From: DAOVRL01 sp964459805
GTDB lineage: Bacteria > Planctomycetota > Phycisphaerae > Sedimentisphaerales > Anaerobacaceae
Assembly (NCBI GenBank): GCA_964459805.1
Contig: CAYWOD010000134.1
Coordinates: forward strand, 1-9,625
Direction of reading: 5' to 3'
Length of the DNA stretch: 9,625 bases
Part shown: positions 7,296 through 9,625 of the stretch, in pieces
Layout: each line of letters begins with the position of its first letter
How positions within the stretch are numbered: position 1 is the stretch's first letter
Made by a program: the position numbers and the translations under genes
Notes under the pieces: generated by a model
What the model saw: the letters and a program-made list of their open reading frames with translations, nothing else
What the model was told of the DNA's origin: nothing
The model's database searches: none

Positions 7296-8141
7296 TTGGT
7301 GAAATCGGGTACAAGCATAATTAGCGCGGAGGAAGAAAGACTCTTGGAGCCGTATTTTGCGGGATGTGAAGCTTCAGAGATTACTATGCAGCAGGTTGAA
7401 AGAATTTCAGATGAAACCAGTATTTGCCTTAGGAACGTCGAATGCTTCGCTATTAAGAAGGGTGTTGCTCCTCAGCGTTATCTGCGCAATCTGGGCAGTT
7501 TCTCTTACGCGGGGCAGTTGAAGCTTCTTGAAAGCACGGTGGTGTTAGTGGGCCTCGGCGGTCTGGGTGGACAATTAGTTGAGCAGCTTGGCCGTGTGGG
7601 TATTGGGGAAATTATTGCAGTAGACCCTGACGTTTTCGATGAAACCAACCTGAACAGGCAGTTGTTGTCAAATGAAGCTAACCTCGGAAAGGAAAAGACC
7701 AACGAAGCGAAGGAGCGACTGGAGAAGATTAATAAAGCCGTTGAGTTTACCGGTTTTCAGAGTCGTCTTGATGAGCTACCTGATGAAGTCTGGGAGAAGG
7801 CTGACCTGGTGTTTGACTGCCTGGATAATATTGACGACAGGCTGGTTCTCGCACGAGAATGCTCGGCATCAAACTGTCCGCTGGTTCACGGTGCCATCGC
7901 CGGATGGTATGGCGAGGTGGGTGTCGTTTGGCCCGGCAGCAAAATGCTGGAGAAACATTACCAGGGCCAGCATGAAGGCTTAGAAAAAGAACTCGGGACG
8001 CCACCTTTTACCGCTGCGGTAGCGGCAAACCTGATGGGGGCGAAAGGCTGTCAAATTCTGATGGGCAAACACCAATCCAAACAGTCAACAATTCATTTCT
8101 TCGATTTGCTTGAGGACGACTGGGAAAATATCCAATTGTAA
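7296..8141 (+). CDS. ThiF/MoeB/HesA-family E1-like adenylyltransferase
   Basis: The 281-residue product activates a ubiquitin-fold protein by C-terminal adenylation. About 80 residues precede the Rossmann fold and end in RYLRNLGSFSYAGQLKLLES, a leader I associate with AOR-linked members. The nucleotide loop is VGLGGLGG (85-92), followed by AVDPDVFDETNLNRQLL with Asp110, Asn120 and Arg121, GKEK (131-134), and DCLDN with Asp177, matching the ATP/Mg residues of MoeB. The paired C-x-x-C zinc motifs of MoeB are missing, and no rhodanese domain is present, so sulfur must come from elsewhere. The start is TTG at 7296, or GTG at 7299, set by GGAGG at 7285-7289. It lies 2 bp after the MoaD-like gene, its obvious partner. 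Compare AorD/AorE in the Aromatoleum aor operon. Confidence 0.9.
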   Translation: MVKSGTSIISAEEERLLEPYFAGCEASEITMQQVERISDETSICLRNVECFAIKKGVAPQRYLRNLGSFSYAGQLKLLESTVVLVGLGGLGGQLVEQLGRVGIGEIIAVDPDVFDETNLNRQLLSNEANLGKEKTNEAKERLEKINKAVEFTGFQSRLDELPDEVWEKADLVFDCLDNIDDRLVLARECSASNCPLVHGAIAGWYGEVGVVWPGSKMLEKHYQGQHEGLEKELGTPPFTAAVAANLMGAKGCQILMGKHQSKQSTIHFFDLLEDDWENIQL

Positions 8142-8158
8142 TATTTGGTGTAGATTAA

Positions 8159-8178
8159 TGGCTTTCAGTACAAAGCCA
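8159..8178. terminator. Hairpin between convergent genes, possible terminator
   Basis: TGGCTTT and AAAGCCA form a perfect 7-bp stem with a 6-base loop (CAGTAC), 17 bp after the E1-like stop and 32 bp before the end of the convergent lyase gene. On the + strand it is followed only by a short T-rich run (CCATTTTAT), so a Rho-independent role is plausible but weak. It is the only clear hairpin in the 69-bp gap. Confidence 0.35.
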
Positions 8179-8210
8179 ACATCCATTTTATCAACCGCGC
8201 CGGAAAGACT

Positions 8211-9101
8211 TCAAGTCGTAAGTGCCGCCAATATTTCCCTGAGCTGCTGTTTATGTTCCGCCGTGGGCGGCAATAAGGGTCTTCTGGGAATGCCGTAAGC
8301 TCTGCCAAGAATCTCCAGACCGGCCTTGGTTAATTGGATGTACTGTCCGGTCGTTTCAAACATTGTAAACAGCGGGAGCAATTTGAAATATAATTGCCTG
8401 GCTTTTTCAAAATCTTTTTCAACCGCGGCAAGTTCGTACAGCTCAACGCATAATTGAGGAATCATGTTTCCTGCAGGTACGATCCAGCCTACCGCCCCCA
8501 TCATGAACATTTCCAGTGACAGATTGTCGCAGCCACAGAAAACCCTCATTTTATCACCACAAAGCCTTTGTATCTCAGCGACGCGGGTCATATCCCCTGA
8601 ACTTTCCTTAACATAAGAAATTCTTTCAAACCCAGCGAGGCGGGCGATGAGCTCCGGGTGCATATCTACTCCCGATGTGCCCGGATTGTTATATAAGATA
8701 ATCTCAATGTCGGTGTTTTGTGCAATGGTTTTGTAGTGGCCGAAGATTTCTTCTTCGTTCGGATGGCAGTAGTATGATGGGACGATCATCACGCCATCGG
8801 CGCCGGCGTTTTGAGCATGCTGGGTGTACGTGATCGTCTCTTTGGTGGAGACCGACGCGGCGCCGACCACGACCGGCACTTTGCCGGCAACTTCGTCAAT
8901 GACAATTTCAGCTATCACGTTGCGCTCCGCTTGAGAGAGGGCAACAAACTCACCGGTACTGCCGTTTGGGATAATACCGTGACTTTTGCCTTCATCGATG
9001 AGATACCTAACATGCTTTCTCAGTGCTGCCTCATCGACCTCATCGTTCTGGGTAAACGGCGTACAGAGAACAGCGAAGACACCTTGGAGTATTTCGGTCA
9101 T
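8211..9101 (-). CDS. DapA/NanA-superfamily class I lyase, substrate unassigned
   Basis: A complete 296-residue TIM-barrel lyase of the dihydrodipicolinate synthase / N-acetylneuraminate lyase superfamily, which forms a Schiff base with a keto-acid substrate. Key motifs are GVFAVLCTPF (7-16), NGSTGEF (46-52; Ser48-Thr49), Tyr137 in LYNNP and the Schiff-base Lys165 in YVKESSGD. True DapA enzymes have GTTGE and an Arg after the YNVP motif (PSRTG) that binds the substrate carboxylate; here these read GSTGE and PGTSG, so lysine biosynthesis is unlikely. Other members cleave 2-keto-3-deoxy sugar acids, sialic acid or 4-hydroxy-2-oxoglutarate, or deaminate pyrroline-4-hydroxy-2-carboxylate. The ATG at 9101 has AAGGA 7 nt upstream on the minus strand. 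It converges on the AOR unit and has no same-strand partner in the window. Confidence 0.88.
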   Translation of the reverse strand: MTEILQGVFAVLCTPFTQNDEVDEAALRKHVRYLIDEGKSHGIIPNGSTGEFVALSQAERNVIAEIVIDEVAGKVPVVVGAASVSTKETITYTQHAQNAGADGVMIVPSYYCHPNEEEIFGHYKTIAQNTDIEIILYNNPGTSGVDMHPELIARLAGFERISYVKESSGDMTRVAEIQRLCGDKMRVFCGCDNLSLEMFMMGAVGWIVPAGNMIPQLCVELYELAAVEKDFEKARQLYFKLLPLFTMFETTGQYIQLTKAGLEILGRAYGIPRRPLLPPTAEHKQQLREILAALTT

Positions 9102-9108
9102 AAATTAA

Positions 9109-9113
9109 TCCTT
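9109..9113 (-). promoter_or_regulatory. Ribosome binding site of the DapA-superfamily gene
   Basis: Read on the minus strand, AAGGA lies 7 nt before the ATG at 9099-9101, which confirms that start. Confidence 0.65.
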
Positions 9114-9176
9114 TCTTACTGTTGACTTGAGTAAATCAGCCAAATTTCCTTTTTTTGCAGTGTTTTACGTTTGAAT

Positions 9177-9191
9177 GGCGCAGCTTGCGCC
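9177..9191. other. GC-rich perfect hairpin upstream of the DapA-superfamily gene
   Basis: GGCGCA and TGCGCC form a perfect 6-bp stem with a 3-base loop (GCT). It sits about 75 bp upstream of the lyase start, between that gene and the repeat block. No T-run follows in either direction (TTTGGG on +, ATTCAAAC on -), so a terminator is not well supported. A role in the lyase leader, or as a boundary of the repeat element, is possible. Confidence 0.35.
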
Positions 9192-9334
9192 TTTGGGACA
9201 ATTATCCGGCGGCGAGTGCTTCTGTCAAGCTCTAACAGGCCTGGCCGGGCGGCGGGCGGTGGGGTGTGAAATTTGTTTCCGGCGGTCTGGAAGTTGCTTT
9301 TTAGGCCCATCTTATGAGTTCCTGTTTTGGGTTT

Positions 9335-9395
9335 GTATTTCGTATCGCGTATTGGGTATGTCGTATGTCGTATTTCGTATCGTGTATTGCGTATC
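9335..9395. repeat. Tandem array of 7-8 bp GTATNNC units
   Basis: About nine consecutive GTAT-starting units of 5-9 bases are present, variously GTATTTC, GTATCGC, GTATTGG, GTATGTC and similar. A 20-base segment starting GTATTTCGTATCG recurs at 9335-9354 and 9370-9389 with one mismatch, giving a 35-bp higher-order period. The unit spacing is too short, and there is no distinct spacer, for a CRISPR array. Confidence 0.8.
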
Positions 9396-9435
9396 GTGGG
9401 GGAATGGGCAAGAGGGGAAGTTTGGGGAAGGGGAA

Positions 9436-9625
9436 ATTGGGTTCGATTGGGTTTGAATTGGGTTTGTTTTCCCGGAGCCCGGAGGCGCGGTTTATTGTCA
9501 TAATCCTTTGTCGAATAGAAGTTTAAGCTCATTTTTGGCTTTTCGGAAATTGGGTTTGTTTGGGTTTGTTTTGGGTTTGTTTTTTCGGACTCTCCGCTGC
9601 CATTTATTTTCATAATCCTTTGTGG
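9436..9625. repeat. Two copies of a ~112-bp composite repeat
   Basis: Copy A starts at 9436 and copy B at 9549, the second being cut by the window edge. Each begins with three TTGGGTTTG-type units (9436-9466 and 9549-9579), then a T-run, then a GC-rich 15-20 base segment, then TTATTNTCATAATCCTTTG (9492-9510 and 9604-9622, one mismatch). The short units drift by 1-2 bases, but the TTATTNTCATAATCCTTTG block keeps a 112-bp spacing. Confidence 0.75.

Larger units (their letters stand above)
9102..9625. repeat. Gene-free G/T-rich intergenic repeat block
   Basis: These 524 bases hold no credible gene. From about 9320 to the end the + strand is strongly G/T-rich and made of short imperfect tandem repeats: GTATTTCGTATC-type units first, then two copies of a roughly 112-bp unit. 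A 165-codon minus-strand frame crosses the block (9116-9613), but its translation (runs such as NPKQTQTNPI and TRYEIRHTTYPIRDTKY) is what the repeats give when read as codons. I regard it as spurious. Similar TQFKPN / YEIRNT text occurs in many dubious small proteins annotated in uncultured planctomycete-type genomes. The first 200 bases hold the lyase leader and one hairpin. Confidence 0.75.

Noticed and set aside
9335..9395. CRISPR array
   Set aside because: Units are 5-9 bp, contiguous and imperfect, without spacers or cas genes.

Overview
The window carries an anaerobic, plausibly planctomycete-like (Phycisphaerae/Sedimentisphaerales type) gene set. This is inferred from a formylglycine-type sulfatase, a secreted DPP IV-like peptidase, a tungsten aldehyde:ferredoxin oxidoreductase, and a right-end block of TTTGGGTTTG / GTATTTCGTATC intergenic repeats of a kind I associate with uncultured members of that group. 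No rRNA, tRNA, CRISPR array or complete insertion sequence was seen.

Layout, left to right. (1) 1-866: a broken end. A sulfatase on the + strand keeps only its C-terminal half. Immediately upstream, near position 150, the sequence changes to what reads best as the 3' tail of an unrelated minus-strand gene. (2) 993-2689: an aconitase X pair, large catalytic subunit followed by the small swivel subunit, overlapping by 16 bp. (3) 2749-5088: an exported S9B (DPP IV-like) serine peptidase with all catalytic residues. (4) 5185-8141: a tight three-gene unit with a tungsten aldehyde:ferredoxin oxidoreductase, a MoaD/ThiS-like ubiquitin-fold protein ending in Gly-Gly-Gly, and a ThiF/MoeB-like E1 enzyme. 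(5) 8211-9101, minus strand: a DapA/NanA-superfamily lyase converging on that unit. (6) 9102-9625: no credible gene; a G/T-rich repeat block with at least two layers of short tandem repeats.

How the genes may work together. The three genes at 5185-8141 are a coherent module: a tungstopterin oxidoreductase beside a dedicated sulfur-carrier protein and its activating enzyme, as in the aorB-D-E part of the Aromatoleum aor operon. The iron-sulfur (AorA) and FAD (AorC) subunits are not present, so this enzyme is probably the simple ferredoxin-linked type. The aconitase X pair acts either on cis-3-hydroxyproline or on phosphomevalonate; the window does not decide. The prolyl-type peptidase next door and the nearby DapA-superfamily enzyme (a family that includes hydroxyproline-pathway deaminases) allow, but do not prove, a proline/hydroxyproline-peptide catabolic theme.

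Nothing here is clearly a new defence or mobile system. The most noteworthy points are the head-to-head broken junction at the left end, the sulfur-carrier gene whose terminal Gly codons double as the ribosome binding site of its E1 partner, and the layered repeat block at the right end.
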